Positions 19,942 through 28,004 of a stretch of 64,000 nt of DNA are shown here, piece after piece. Origin of the DNA: Hyphomicrobiales bacterium (GTDB taxonomy: Bacteria; Pseudomonadota; Alphaproteobacteria; Rhizobiales; Rhizobiaceae). Positions within the stretch are counted from its first letter, which is position 1; the number at the start of each line of letters is the position of its first letter. The notes under the pieces are model-generated. The model saw nothing but the letters and a program-made list of their open reading frames with translations, searched no databases and was not told the origin of the DNA. The translations under genes were made by a program, and so were the position numbers. The stretch is taken from NCBI GenBank assembly GCA_900473795.1, contig UCMT01000002.1, positions 1-64,000 of the forward strand, given 5' to 3'.

Positions 19942-21381
19942 ATGACGACAGGGTTGAAGAGGCGGGGAAACAAGGGGCAGCCGGCACATGTCGGGTGGCT
20001 CAGTCTCCGCGCGAGCCTGTTGACCGTCGGGCTCCTGCTTGCCGCCGACGCAGCCGCGCAGACCGCCGAAACGACGGATCGGGTCTCCCCGGCCGCTGCC
20101 GGACAGGTGCCCGCGCAGGCCGATCCTGTCGCCGATCTCGCACTCAGGCGTGACAGTACCCGCAGCGAACTGGACGCCCTGTCGAAAACCATAACCCTTT
20201 CGAATGACCGGGCAGCCGAGCTGCAGGCCGGCATCGCGGAGCTTGAAAAGACCAGCGAGTCACTGAGAGCGGCGATCGTCGATTCGGCGAACAAGCGCAA
20301 GGCGCTGGAACAGCAGATCGTCGACGGTGAAGAGAAGCTGACCGCGCTGCGGACGAAGCAGGATGCCGTTCACACGTCGTTGCGCGCCCGGCGCAGCGTG
20401 CTGGCCGAGGTGCTGGCGGCGCTGCAGCGGATGGGGCGCAATCCGCCGCCCGCCCTGCTCGTCACGCCCGAAGATGCGCTTGCCTCCGTTCGCAGCGCCA
20501 TCCTGCTCGGTGCCGTCGTTCCCGGCATCCGCCATGAGACGGAAGACCTGGTCGCCGACCTGCAGGCCCTTGCGGGCCTCAGCAAGGAAATCACCGCGCA
20601 GAAAAAGGCGCTCGGCGACGACATGGCATCCCGGCTCGAGGAAGAGCGGCGCATGAACATGCTGATAGCCGAAAAGCAGAAACTGAAACAGCGCAGCGCC
20701 ACCGAGCTGGCCGCCGAGCGCCACAAGGCCGAACAACTGGCTGCACAGGCGACCAGCCTCGAAGGCCTGATCGGCTCGATCGAGAGCGAGATCGCCTCGG
20801 TGCGCGACGCCGCGGCCAAGGCCAAGGCCGAAGAGGAAAACCGCAGGCGGATGTCGGAAGAACAGCGGGCCCAAGCCCGCGAACTGGCCAACAGCGCTAC
20901 GCCCGACAAAAACCGCATTGCGCCTGCATATGCATTTTCGGACCTGCAAAAGAAGCTCGCATTGCCGGTGGCCGGCTCGATCCTGCGCCGGTTCGGCGAC
21001 GCGGACGGCACAGGGCATTCGCTTCAGGGCATGATGCTCGAAACCAATGCGGGAGCCTTGGTGACGGCGCCTTCCGATGGATGGATCGTCTTTGCCGGAA
21101 CGTTTCGCAGTTACGGCCAGATGATCATCCTCAATCCCGGCGACGGTTACCATATCGTCCTGTCCGGGCTTGAAGACGTCACGGTGCAGCAGGGGCAGTT
21201 CGTCGTTGCCGGCGAGCCGCTCGGCACCATGGGTAACAAAAGAGTGGCAAGTGCTACCGCATTGGCGCTGGAAACCGAACGCCCAACGCTTTACATTGAA
21301 TTCAGGAAAGACGGAAAACCGGTCGATTCCCGACCGTGGTGGACCGCAGCAGACACCGGAAAGGCACGCAATGATTCGTAG
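19942..21381 (+). CDS. EnvC-like murein hydrolase activator, M23 domain
   Basis: The protein (479 residues from ATG 19942) has an N-terminal hydrophobic signal-like segment (LLTVGLLLAADAAAQ), a long coiled coil (about residues 70-330, with heptads of Glu/Lys/Ala/Leu) and a C-terminal LytM/M23 domain. The LytM part reads LALPVAGSILRRFGDADGTGHSLQG, IVFAGTFRSYGQMIILNPG and LYIEFRKDGKPVDSRPWW. The M23 zinc set H-x3-D and HxH is degenerate: the last motif reads LYIEFR, so the domain is probably inactive. It would then act as an activator of N-acetylmuramoyl-L-alanine amidases, as EnvC does. The periplasm is the expected location. It overlaps ctpA by 11 nt. Confidence 0.9.
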   Translation: MTTGLKRRGNKGQPAHVGWLSLRASLLTVGLLLAADAAAQTAETTDRVSPAAAGQVPAQADPVADLALRRDSTRSELDALSKTITLSNDRAAELQAGIAELEKTSESLRAAIVDSANKRKALEQQIVDGEEKLTALRTKQDAVHTSLRARRSVLAEVLAALQRMGRNPPPALLVTPEDALASVRSAILLGAVVPGIRHETEDLVADLQALAGLSKEITAQKKALGDDMASRLEEERRMNMLIAEKQKLKQRSATELAAERHKAEQLAAQATSLEGLIGSIESEIASVRDAAAKAKAEEENRRRMSEEQRAQARELANSATPDKNRIAPAYAFSDLQKKLALPVAGSILRRFGDADGTGHSLQGMMLETNAGALVTAPSDGWIVFAGTFRSYGQMIILNPGDGYHIVLSGLEDVTVQQGQFVVAGEPLGTMGNKRVASATALALETERPTLYIEFRKDGKPVDSRPWWTAADTGKARNDS

Positions 21382-22693
21382 AACGTCACTTGTTCTGGTC
21401 GGGGCACTCATGGGTGCAGCGGCCACGGGCGTTGTATATTCCTCCATCGTCCCGGCGGTCGCGGCCAACGCGTCCACCTATCGTGAACTGTCGATCTTCG
21501 GCGATGTCTTCGAACGGGTCCGCGCGCAATATGTGACGCCACCGCAGGACGACAAGCTGATCGAGAATGCCATCAACGGCATGCTCTCCTCGCTCGATCC
21601 GCATTCCAGCTACATGAATTCCACCGACGCCGAAGACATGCGCACCCAGACCAAGGGTGAATTCGGCGGTCTCGGTATCGAAGTCACCATGGAAGACGAT
21701 CTCGTCAAGGTGACCAGCCCGATCGACGACACGCCCGCCGCCAAGGCAGGCGTTCTTGCCGGCGACTTCATTTCGAAGATCGACGGGCAGGACGTGCGCG
21801 GCCTCAAGCTCGAGGAAGCCGTCGACAAGATGCGCGGCGCCGTCGGCAAGCCGATCAAGCTGACCATCCTGCGCAAGGGTGCTGAAAAGCCGATCGAACT
21901 GACGATTATCCGCGACATCATCGCAGTGCGTGCGGTCAAGTTCCGCGTCGAGGGCGATGTCGGCTACCTGCGGGTGATTTCCTTCACCGAAAAAACCTAT
22001 GACGACCTGAAGAACGGCATCGAGAAGATCAAGGCCCAGGTCCCGGCCGACAAGCTGAAGGGCTATGTGCTCGACCTGCGCCTCAACCCGGGCGGCCTGC
22101 TCGACCAGGCGATCAACGTCTCCGATGCCTTCCTGGAACGTGGTGAAGTAGTCTCCACTCGCGGCCGCAATCCGGACGAAACCCGCCGCTTCAATGCGAC
22201 GGCGGGCGACCTCACGGACGGCAAGCCGGTGATCGTGCTCGTCAACGGCGGCTCTGCTTCGGCCTCGGAAATCGTCGCCGGCGCCCTGCAGGACCTGAAG
22301 CGCGCCACCGTTCTCGGCACGCGCTCCTTCGGCAAGGGCTCGGTCCAGACGATCATCCCGCTCGGCGATGCCGGCGCGCTGCGCCTGACCACCGCGCTCT
22401 ATTACACGCCGTCCGGCAAGTCGATCCAGGGCACCGGCATCTCGCCGGACATCAAGGTCGAACAGCCGCTGCCGCCGGAACTGCTCGGCAAGGTCGAAAC
22501 GACGAGCGAATCCAGCCTGCGTGGCCATATCAAGGGCCAGAACGAAAGCGAGGAAGGCTCCGGCTCCGTCGCTTACGTGCCGCCGGAAGCCAAGGACGAC
22601 CTGCAGCTGAATTATGCACTCGACCTGCTGCGCGGCAAGAAGTCGGACCCGGCCTTCCCGGCCAATCCGGAAAAGGCCGAACTGAAGCAGTAA
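21371..22693 (+). CDS. ctpA: Carboxyl-terminal processing protease CtpA
   Basis: CtpA is a periplasmic serine protease of the S41A family that trims or degrades envelope proteins, including cell-wall hydrolases. The 440-residue protein has an N-terminal signal anchor (TSLVLVGALMGAAATGVVY). A PDZ domain spans about residues 85-170 (GGLGIEVTMEDDLVKV). The catalytic dyad is visible as the Ser in NGGSASASEIVAGAL and the Lys in TRSFGKGSVQT. Its ATG lies in the last codons of the envC-like gene. Adjacent genes encoding an EnvC-like activator and a YibQ-like protein point to peptidoglycan remodelling. Confidence 0.95.
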   Translation: MIRRTSLVLVGALMGAAATGVVYSSIVPAVAANASTYRELSIFGDVFERVRAQYVTPPQDDKLIENAINGMLSSLDPHSSYMNSTDAEDMRTQTKGEFGGLGIEVTMEDDLVKVTSPIDDTPAAKAGVLAGDFISKIDGQDVRGLKLEEAVDKMRGAVGKPIKLTILRKGAEKPIELTIIRDIIAVRAVKFRVEGDVGYLRVISFTEKTYDDLKNGIEKIKAQVPADKLKGYVLDLRLNPGGLLDQAINVSDAFLERGEVVSTRGRNPDETRRFNATAGDLTDGKPVIVLVNGGSASASEIVAGALQDLKRATVLGTRSFGKGSVQTIIPLGDAGALRLTTALYYTPSGKSIQGTGISPDIKVEQPLPPELLGKVETTSESSLRGHIKGQNESEEGSGSVAYVPPEAKDDLQLNYALDLLRGKKSDPAFPANPEKAELKQ

Positions 22694-22826
22694 GCCTCTC
22701 ATCCGTGTGTTGCGGATTCCGATAAACATCTCGCCGCCTGGCTCCGGCCGGGCGGCGGTTTCGATTCTTGAACCAGCGGCCTGCCAAGCTTTCCGCCCCT
22801 CGCAACCCAGATCGACAGAGGCCCTC

Positions 22827-24032
22827 TTGGGAACAGACCTCAACGCTCCTCTTGGTCAGAACCGCAAGGCGCGCCCTTCCAAACCGCAAAAATCCGCCTT
22901 TTCTCCCGGCCGCGTCCTTCTTGGCGTTGGCGCGGCAGCGCTGATTGGCGTCTCCGCATGGACCGTGCTGCGGCCGACCGGCCTGATCGAACCGACGCCC
23001 GCAGCGGAAACGGTGGCCGATGCCGCGAATACGGCTGAAAAGCCGGAAAACGGTGCAACCGCGACCGGCAGACTGACGAAGCCACAGACGAGCGGGGCGC
23101 TTTCCGGCGCGCATGTCAAGGAAACGCTGACGAATGACGGCTCGGTCGTCACCACATTCTCGCCCAAGCAGCGCGACGGAGATGGCCCTGCCTTCATCGA
23201 GGTGGGGCGAACCAAGGGGCAGGATCCGCGCATGACCGCCTTCCCGAACGATGCCCTGCTGGAGGATGCGCCGGAGGGCCGCCTGCCGATCACCGGTCCG
23301 GATGGCCTGCGGCCGATGGATCAATATGCGCGGCCGTGGTCGGGCGCGCGCGGCACGCGCATCGCGCTGGTCGTCGGCGGTCTCGGACTGAGCCAGACCG
23401 GCACGCAAAACGCGTTGCGCCAGCTTCCACCCGAAATCACCATGGCCTTTGCGGCCAGCGGCAACAGCCTGGAGCGCTGGATGCAGGAAGCCCGGCGCAA
23501 AGGCCATGAAATCCTGCTGCAGGTGCCGTTCGAGCCGTTCGATTACCCGGACAACAATCCTGGCCCCCATACGCTGCGCGTCGGGCTGGATGCCAAGAAG
23601 AATCTGTCCGAGCTGCACTCGTCTCTCGCCAGGATCACCAATTATACCGGCATCATGAATTTCCTCGGCGGCCGGTTCCTGTCGGATGCCGATGCGCTTG
23701 AGCCGGTGATGCGCGACATCGGCCGGCGCGGCCTGCTTTTTCTCGACGATGGCACCTCGGCCCAATCATTGACGGGCACGCTTGCCGAAACGATCGGCGT
23801 GCCGCACGGGTTTGCCGACATGGTCGTCGACACCGAGCTCGACCGGACCGCCATCCTCAAAAAGCTCGACGAACTCGAGCGCATCGCCCGCCGCAATGGC
23901 AGCGCCATCGGCGTCGCCTCGGCCTTTGACGAGAGCGTCGAGGCAATTTCCCAATGGGCCGACGAGGCGGGCACCCGCGGCATCGAATTCGTCGGCGTCT
24001 CGGCGCTCGTCAAGGATCCGCAACAACAATAG
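22827..24032 (+). CDS. Divergent polysaccharide deacetylase, YibQ-like
   Basis: The protein belongs to the divergent polysaccharide deacetylase family (YibQ type), which has the NodB-related barrel but no proven activity. I favour TTG 22827, which has AGAGG upstream and yields TDLNAPLGQNRKARP; it gives 401 residues. A membrane anchor follows at about residues 27-47 (VLLGVGAAALIGVSAWTVL), then a Pro/Ala/Thr-rich linker. The catalytic domain starts near residue 165 (RIALVVGGLGLSQTGTQNAL) and includes LLQVPFEPFDYPDNNPGPH and NFLGGRFLSD. E. coli yibQ also lies next to envC, which supports an envelope role. Confidence 0.88.
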   Translation: MGTDLNAPLGQNRKARPSKPQKSAFSPGRVLLGVGAAALIGVSAWTVLRPTGLIEPTPAAETVADAANTAEKPENGATATGRLTKPQTSGALSGAHVKETLTNDGSVVTTFSPKQRDGDGPAFIEVGRTKGQDPRMTAFPNDALLEDAPEGRLPITGPDGLRPMDQYARPWSGARGTRIALVVGGLGLSQTGTQNALRQLPPEITMAFAASGNSLERWMQEARRKGHEILLQVPFEPFDYPDNNPGPHTLRVGLDAKKNLSELHSSLARITNYTGIMNFLGGRFLSDADALEPVMRDIGRRGLLFLDDGTSAQSLTGTLAETIGVPHGFADMVVDTELDRTAILKKLDELERIARRNGSAIGVASAFDESVEAISQWADEAGTRGIEFVGVSALVKDPQQQ

Positions 24033-24109
24033 CGTAAGCCTGCGAGACGGGCGAAATCCGCACCGGGCCTCATCGGCGCGCGAAAACATGATCAGCAAGG
24101 AACACTCGG

Positions 24110-24637
24110 ATGAGCAAGGACAAGTCGAAACCGGTCAAGGCGGAAGATCTTCCCTATCGCCCCTGTGTCGGCATCATGGTGCTGAACAAGAACGGTTTGG
24201 TCTGGGTCGGACGGCGCATTCCGGTCGGCAACTCCGAGTATGACGGCTCCGCCCAGCTCTGGCAGATGCCGCAGGGCGGCATCGACAAACATGAGGACCC
24301 GCTGAAGGCGGCCTACCGCGAGCTTTATGAGGAAACCGGCATGCGCTCCGTCTCGCTGCTTGCCGAAGCGCCGGACTGGATCAACTACGACCTGCCCGAC
24401 CACCTGATCGGCATCGGCCTCAAGGGCAAATATCGCGGCCAGACCCAGCGCTGGTTCGCCTTCCGCTTCGAGGGTGACGAGTCCGAAATCGCCATCAACC
24501 CGCCGCCGGGCGATCACGAGCCGGAATTCGACGAATGGGCGTGGAAACCGATGCACGAACTGCCGGGACTGATCGTCGCATTCAAGCGCAAGGTCTACGA
24601 GGATGTCGTGACGGCTTTCCAGCATCTGGCTGGGTAG
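24110..24637 (+). CDS. rppH: RNA pyrophosphohydrolase RppH (Nudix)
   Basis: RppH removes pyrophosphate from the 5' triphosphate of mRNAs and so starts RNA decay; rhizobial and Bartonella homologues were earlier called InvA or IalA. The 175-residue protein has the full Nudix box, G-x5-E-x7-REL-x-EE-TG, at about residues 54-76. Before it comes WQMPQGGID. The RppH-specific [13 protein letters not shown] lies downstream. The start has AAGGAA upstream. The C-terminal ends in [10 protein letters not shown]. Confidence 0.94.
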   Translation: MSKDKSKPVKAEDLPYRPCVGIMVLNKNGLVWVGRRIPVGNSEYDGSAQLWQMPQGGIDKHEDPLKAAYRELYEETGMRSVSLLAEAPDWINYDLPDHLIGIGLKGKYRGQTQRWFAFRFEGDESEIAINPPPGDHEPEFDEWAWKPMHELPGLIVAFKRKVYEDVVTAFQHLAG

Positions 24638-24800
24638 GTGGCAGATGCCGACAGCGACGTTGGCACCAGGTGATGACATCGCCAACATGGCCGCGGAAAT
24701 TTCATGGGCCGCCTGGCGATTGCCTTTGGTGAGCATCGGGGCGACAATCTTCGGCGTGGCCTCGCGCGAGCCGCCATGCCTGCTATCAATGGAGACAATC

Positions 24801-24935
24801 ATGAAGCTCCGGTCTTTTGTCACTGCGGTCGCAATAACACTTTCGATTTTGACGGTTTCTGGATGTCAGAGCGGGCCGAGCTACGATAGCCGCCCCGCGG
24901 ACTACGGGTCTGGCGGAGGCAACTCAGGCTACTAG
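24801..24935 (+). CDS. Small lipoprotein of unknown function
   Basis: The product has 44 residues. It has a short basic start, a hydrophobic stretch (FVTAVAITLSILTVSG) and a lipobox ending at Cys22 (TVSGC), followed by a 22-residue Ser/Gly/Tyr-rich tail. This is the layout of a tiny outer- or inner-membrane lipoprotein. A GGAG ribosome binding site lies 6 nt before the ATG. Upstream in-frame codons back to 24645 would bury the signal peptide, so I reject the longer form. No family is recognised. Confidence 0.6.
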   Translation: MKLRSFVTAVAITLSILTVSGCQSGPSYDSRPADYGSGGGNSGY

Positions 24936-24960
24936 TCGGACGACAGCCGCCGGATGGATC

Positions 24961-25560
24961 TCAGCTGCGCGCCGGCTGACCAGCGTCCTCGCGGCCGAAA
25001 TGGTCTTCCAGGCGATGCCAGCTCTGATCCATGGCGAAGGCCGGCGAAAAATAGGGAATGGCGATGTGCCCGAAGAAAAGGGACAGCTGCCGTTCCGCGG
25101 TCTCTTCGGCCAGGCCGGCAATTTGCTGGCTGTAGATGACCGAGACAAGTCCGGTGCGATCGGCGCCCGACTTGCAGTGGACAAGGATGGGCTTGGGCGC
25201 ATCCTTGAGGAGGGCGACCAGTCGATCCGCCTCATCCGGCGTCAGCTGCTTGGACGCCGACATGGGAAAATCGATATGGGTCAGGCCAAGGCGCTTGGCG
25301 GTGGCGATTTCGCGATTGTACCACCCTTTATTTTCGCTTGCGCCGCGCAGATTGACCACCGTTTTGACACCATAGTTTCTGGCATAGAATTCAAGCTGGG
25401 ACGCCGACGGCTGAGCCGAACGGTAGAGTTCGCCCGGGATGACGGTATGGAAGTTTCCGCTGAGCTGCAGAAAGGCGAGATAGACCCCAAACCCCGCCAT
25501 CACGATAATTGCCGCCGAAAGAAAGCGGGCGATCGATGTTTTCAGCCGTCCTGAGCGCAT
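24961..25560 (-). CDS. Membrane-anchored dual-specificity/tyrosine phosphatase
   Basis: The 199-residue protein has an N-terminal membrane segment (about residues 13-32, LSAAIIVMAGFGVYLAFLQL) and a tyrosine-phosphatase-like domain. The active-site loop HCKSGADRTG matches the C-x5-R signature, and ELYRSAQPSASQL and TVVNLRGASENKGWY mark the DSP/Siw14-like subgroup. It probably works in the periplasm with its N-terminus as anchor. It is the last gene on the minus strand after the amino-acid-binding protein gene. A strongly folded leader ends right at its start codon (25560-25624), which suggests translational control. The substrate is unknown. Confidence 0.85.
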   Translation of the reverse strand: MRSGRLKTSIARFLSAAIIVMAGFGVYLAFLQLSGNFHTVIPGELYRSAQPSASQLEFYARNYGVKTVVNLRGASENKGWYNREIATAKRLGLTHIDFPMSASKQLTPDEADRLVALLKDAPKPILVHCKSGADRTGLVSVIYSQQIAGLAEETAERQLSLFFGHIAIPYFSPAFAMDQSWHRLEDHFGREDAGQPARS

Positions 25561-25624
25561 TGGGCACGTTGCCGCCTCCGTGAAGACGGTCCCCTGACAA
25601 TTCCGGTGTCAGGGGCGTGCCCAA
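25560..25624 (-). promoter_or_regulatory. Three-way-junction-like leader before the phosphatase gene
   Basis: An outer 9-bp stem pairs TTGGGCACG (25560-25568) with CGTGCCCAA (25616-25624). Inside it lie a 4-bp hairpin CCGT-GAAG-ACGG (25578-25589) and a perfect 9-bp hairpin CCCCTGACA/TGTCAGGGG (25591-25615). The A of the phosphatase start codon is inside the outer stem, and the GGAGG (25579-25575) lies between the stems. No T-run follows, so it is not a plain terminator. It matches no riboswitch I know. Confidence 0.5.
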
Positions 25625-25724
25625 CGAAACTGACACGAAGCTGAATGCCTGCGCGGCAGATCGATGCCTGTCATTCTTTCAAAGGCGCGCGAATGCTGTG
25701 CCAGATCGTTTTAGGGGCGATCGC

Positions 25725-26504
25725 TCACTGCATCGTATAGAGGTCGACGGTGAAATACTTGTCGTTGATCGCCTTGTAGGTTCCGTCGGCGCGAATGTCG
25801 GCCAGTGCCTTGTTCAGCTTTTCGCGCAGATCATTGTCATCCTGGCGCACGGCGATGCCGACGCCTTCGCCGACGAATTTCGGATCGGTGATCGGTGTGC
25901 CGATCAGCTCGCAGCATTTGCCGTCATCGTTCTTGCTCACCCAGTCGAGCATGGGCAGCATGTCGCCGACCTGCATGTCGAGGCGGCCGTTGACCATGTC
26001 GAGATTGGCTTCGTCCTGCGTCGGGTAGAGCTTGATCTCCGCGTCCGGATAGGTTGCGGCGATAAAATCGGCCTGCGTCGTGCCGGACTGCGCGCCGATC
26101 ACCTTGCCCTTCAGCGCCTCATTGGTGAACGTTGTGATGCCGGCGCCCTTCGGTGCCACATGGGTCATGGCGGCGAGGTAATAGGGGTCGGTGAAGGATA
26201 CCTGTTTCTTGCGCTCCTCGGTGATGAACATCGAGGCGATGATCAGGTCGTATTTCCTGGCGATCAGGCCGGGAATGATGCCATCCCAATCCTGCGCCAC
26301 CACTTCGCACTCGACCTGCATCTTGGCGCAGAGCGCAAGGCCGATATCGACGTCGAAGCCGCCGATTTTGCCGGCGGAATCGACGAAATTGAACGGCGGA
26401 TAGGCGCCCTCCGTGCCGATCTTCAACGTTTCGGTCGCCGTCGCCGATGTTGCGGAAAAAGCGGCGGCACAGGCGAGCACCAGTGCAATTATTTTCTGTC
26501 TCAT
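25725..26504 (-). CDS. Amino-acid ABC transporter substrate-binding protein
   Basis: The 259-residue protein has a Sec signal peptide (MRQKIIALVLACAAAFSATSA) and the type II periplasmic binding fold of family 3 proteins: TLKIGTEGAYPPFNFVDSAG, GGFDVDIGLAL, DWDGIIPGLIARKYDLI, ASMFITEERKKQVSFTDPYY and a late GEGVGIAVRQDD. The pattern resembles lysine/arginine/ornithine- and histidine-binding proteins. No permease or ATPase genes are next to it, so it must share a transporter encoded elsewhere. A MerR-XRE-cupin regulator lies upstream on the same strand, and gabT lies beyond it, which hints at an amine or basic amino-acid ligand. Confidence 0.9.
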   Translation of the reverse strand: MRQKIIALVLACAAAFSATSATATETLKIGTEGAYPPFNFVDSAGKIGGFDVDIGLALCAKMQVECEVVAQDWDGIIPGLIARKYDLIIASMFITEERKKQVSFTDPYYLAAMTHVAPKGAGITTFTNEALKGKVIGAQSGTTQADFIAATYPDAEIKLYPTQDEANLDMVNGRLDMQVGDMLPMLDWVSKNDDGKCCELIGTPITDPKFVGEGVGIAVRQDDNDLREKLNKALADIRADGTYKAINDKYFTVDLYTMQ

Positions 26505-26647
26505 TTCTTCAGTTCCCCTTTTGCGCACCGTTCTTCGATGCTTCACGGAACTGTAAGGCTGACGATTGCATAAACGAAATAGATAGTGACAATAGCTGGT
26601 ATAAATCAGCTTGATCGTGTTGCGTCCTGTAACACGAGGAGGAAGCG

Positions 26648-27469
26648 TTAGAATGTCGGCGGTGTGTTGATCCACAACAGCACCGTCTCGCCGTCATGCC
26701 GGTTCGACCAGGCGTGATGCCGCCGGCTGTCGAAATACAGTGAATCGCCGGCGTTCAGGTCATGGAACTGATCGGAATCGAGCACGAACTCCACCCGTCC
26801 CGACAGCACATAGACGAACTCCTCGCCTTCATGCTTGTAGGCGCCTTCGCTGGAAGCGCCGGGTTCGAGCACGAAACGATGGCAATCCATCTGGTTGCGG
26901 CCTTCGGCGAGGAGCTGAACCGTCACGCCCGGCGTCGTGCGCGGCCAGATTCGCCATTCGCCGGAGCGGACCAGCGCCCGGACCTCCGGCTCGTCCTCGC
27001 CGGACAGGCTGGAGACCGTCGTTCCGAAATATTCGGCAAGATTGTGCAGCACTGCGACGGAAACACCCTGTGAGGTGCGCTCCAGCGTCGAGAGTACGGA
27101 TGCCGCAATGCCGATATCGCCGGCCACCTGCTCGAGCGTCTTGCCGGCTGCATGACGCAGGCTCCTGAGCTTGCGTCCAACCTGCGATACCGGATTGGCA
27201 TCTGCGGCGGCAGTGGCGTCATCGGTCTCGCCGGCTTTCGCCTCAAGCGCTTCGCGAATGGCTGCCGGATTGAGGCCGCGCTCGGCGCGGAACCAGGAGA
27301 CGCGCTTCAACTGGGCGACGTCGCTCTCGCTATATTGCCGGTGTCCGGTGACGGAGCGCTCCGGCACCACCAGCCCCTGCGTCTCCCAGAGCCGCAACGT
27401 CGAGGCCGAGACGCCGGCAAGCCGGGCCGCCTCCGCCACCTTGTATCGAACGGGGATGGCGTCGCTCAT
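26648..27469 (-). CDS. MerR-XRE-cupin fusion transcriptional regulator
   Basis: The 273-residue protein joins three modules. Residues 8-75 are a MerR-type winged helix (YKVAEAARLAGVSASTLRLW and GHRQYSESDVAQLKRV). Residues 97-152 are an XRE/Cro-type helix-turn-helix (LRSLRHAAGKTLEQVAGDIG, ASVLSTLERTSQGVSV). Residues 190-273 are a cupin ligand-binding domain (RFVLEPGAS, HEGEEFVYVLSGRVEFVL, GDSLYFDSRRHHAW). The XRE-cupin half is the PuuR architecture, known for control of putrescine catabolism. Two DNA-binding domains in one chain are unusual. The neighbours gabT and an amino-acid-binding protein fit control of amine catabolism, which is inference. Confidence 0.88.
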   Translation of the reverse strand: MSDAIPVRYKVAEAARLAGVSASTLRLWETQGLVVPERSVTGHRQYSESDVAQLKRVSWFRAERGLNPAAIREALEAKAGETDDATAAADANPVSQVGRKLRSLRHAAGKTLEQVAGDIGIAASVLSTLERTSQGVSVAVLHNLAEYFGTTVSSLSGEDEPEVRALVRSGEWRIWPRTTPGVTVQLLAEGRNQMDCHRFVLEPGASSEGAYKHEGEEFVYVLSGRVEFVLDSDQFHDLNAGDSLYFDSRRHHAWSNRHDGETVLLWINTPPTF

Positions 27470-27496
27470 GGGCCACCACTGGAAATTCTCATGCCG

Positions 27497-27742
27497 TCAA
27501 TGTTCCAGATCGCGAAACAGGTCTTCGCCGCTGTCCAGATGGCGCGAACCGCGCTCGCCGGCCTGCACCGGATCGCCGTTCGGCACCTTCAGTTCGAACG
27601 GCAGACGCTTTTCTTCGGCAATGCGCAGCATCAGGAGACGAATGGCGTCGGAAACCGAAAGGCCCATGGCGTCCAGCGCCGCAACCGCCTTCTGTTTCGT
27701 TGCGGAATCGATGCGGGCACGGATAATGGCATCAGCAGTCAT
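27497..27742 (-). CDS. RelB/DinJ-type antitoxin, apparently orphan
   Basis: The 81-residue product (ATG 27742; other ATGs at 27748 and 27751) reads TADAIIRARIDSATKQKA and AVAALDAMGLSVSDAIRLLM, the ribbon-helix-helix pattern of RelB/DinJ antitoxins, followed by PFELKVPN. These proteins normally neutralise a RelE/YafQ-type mRNA interferase encoded directly downstream. Here the next gene, 27 bp downstream, is the MerR-XRE-cupin regulator, and no toxin frame is visible on either side. It may be a remnant, an antitoxin acting in trans, or a free regulator. Confidence 0.78.
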   Translation of the reverse strand: MTADAIIRARIDSATKQKAVAALDAMGLSVSDAIRLLMLRIAEEKRLPFELKVPNGDPVQAGERGSRHLDSGEDLFRDLEH

Positions 27743-27913
27743 CGGCATCATTCTCCTATTGCTACGCGTTACACTGATGCGGCGCCAACCCCGAAGACAG
27801 GCCAATCGGGCATCGCTGCGAAAATTCTAAGTGTTCGAACTATCAGAAAAATATTCGTCCAATGCTCCACGCATCAATGTAGCCACACATGCCGCTGGGT
27901 GACAAGAAAAAGC

Positions 27914-27936
27914 ATCACAAACAGTGTATTTGTGAT
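27914..27936. promoter_or_regulatory. Perfect inverted repeat upstream of gabT
   Basis: ATCACAAA (27914-27921) and TTTGTGAT (27929-27936) are perfect 8-bp arms around a 7-nt spacer, about 70 bp before gabT. The 23-bp size suits a dimeric regulator. The nearby MerR-XRE-cupin protein is a candidate, by proximity only. Confidence 0.55.
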
Positions 27937-27948
27937 CACCATATTTAA

Positions 27949-27984
27949 TTTGCAAACTTACAGAAAAAATGTAGGATTTGCAAA
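27949..27984. repeat. Two TTTGCAAA palindromes before gabT
   Basis: The self-complementary octamer TTTGCAAA occurs at 27949-27956 and 27977-27984, 28 bp apart, in AT-rich DNA 20-56 bp before the gabT start. Such a pair would bind two dimers at the promoter. No regulator is assigned. Confidence 0.45.
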
Positions 27985-28004
27985 ATTATCCCTCACACCT
28001 CAGG

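Noticed and set aside
24645..24800. Upstream extension of the small lipoprotein frame
   Set aside because: The extension would bury the signal peptide and lipobox 52 residues inside the protein. The ATG at 24801 has its own GGAG site.
25591..25615. Hairpin read as a terminator of the amino-acid-binding protein gene
   Set aside because: The stem is strong, but neither strand has a T-run after it, and an outer stem includes the next gene's start codon. A leader structure fits better.
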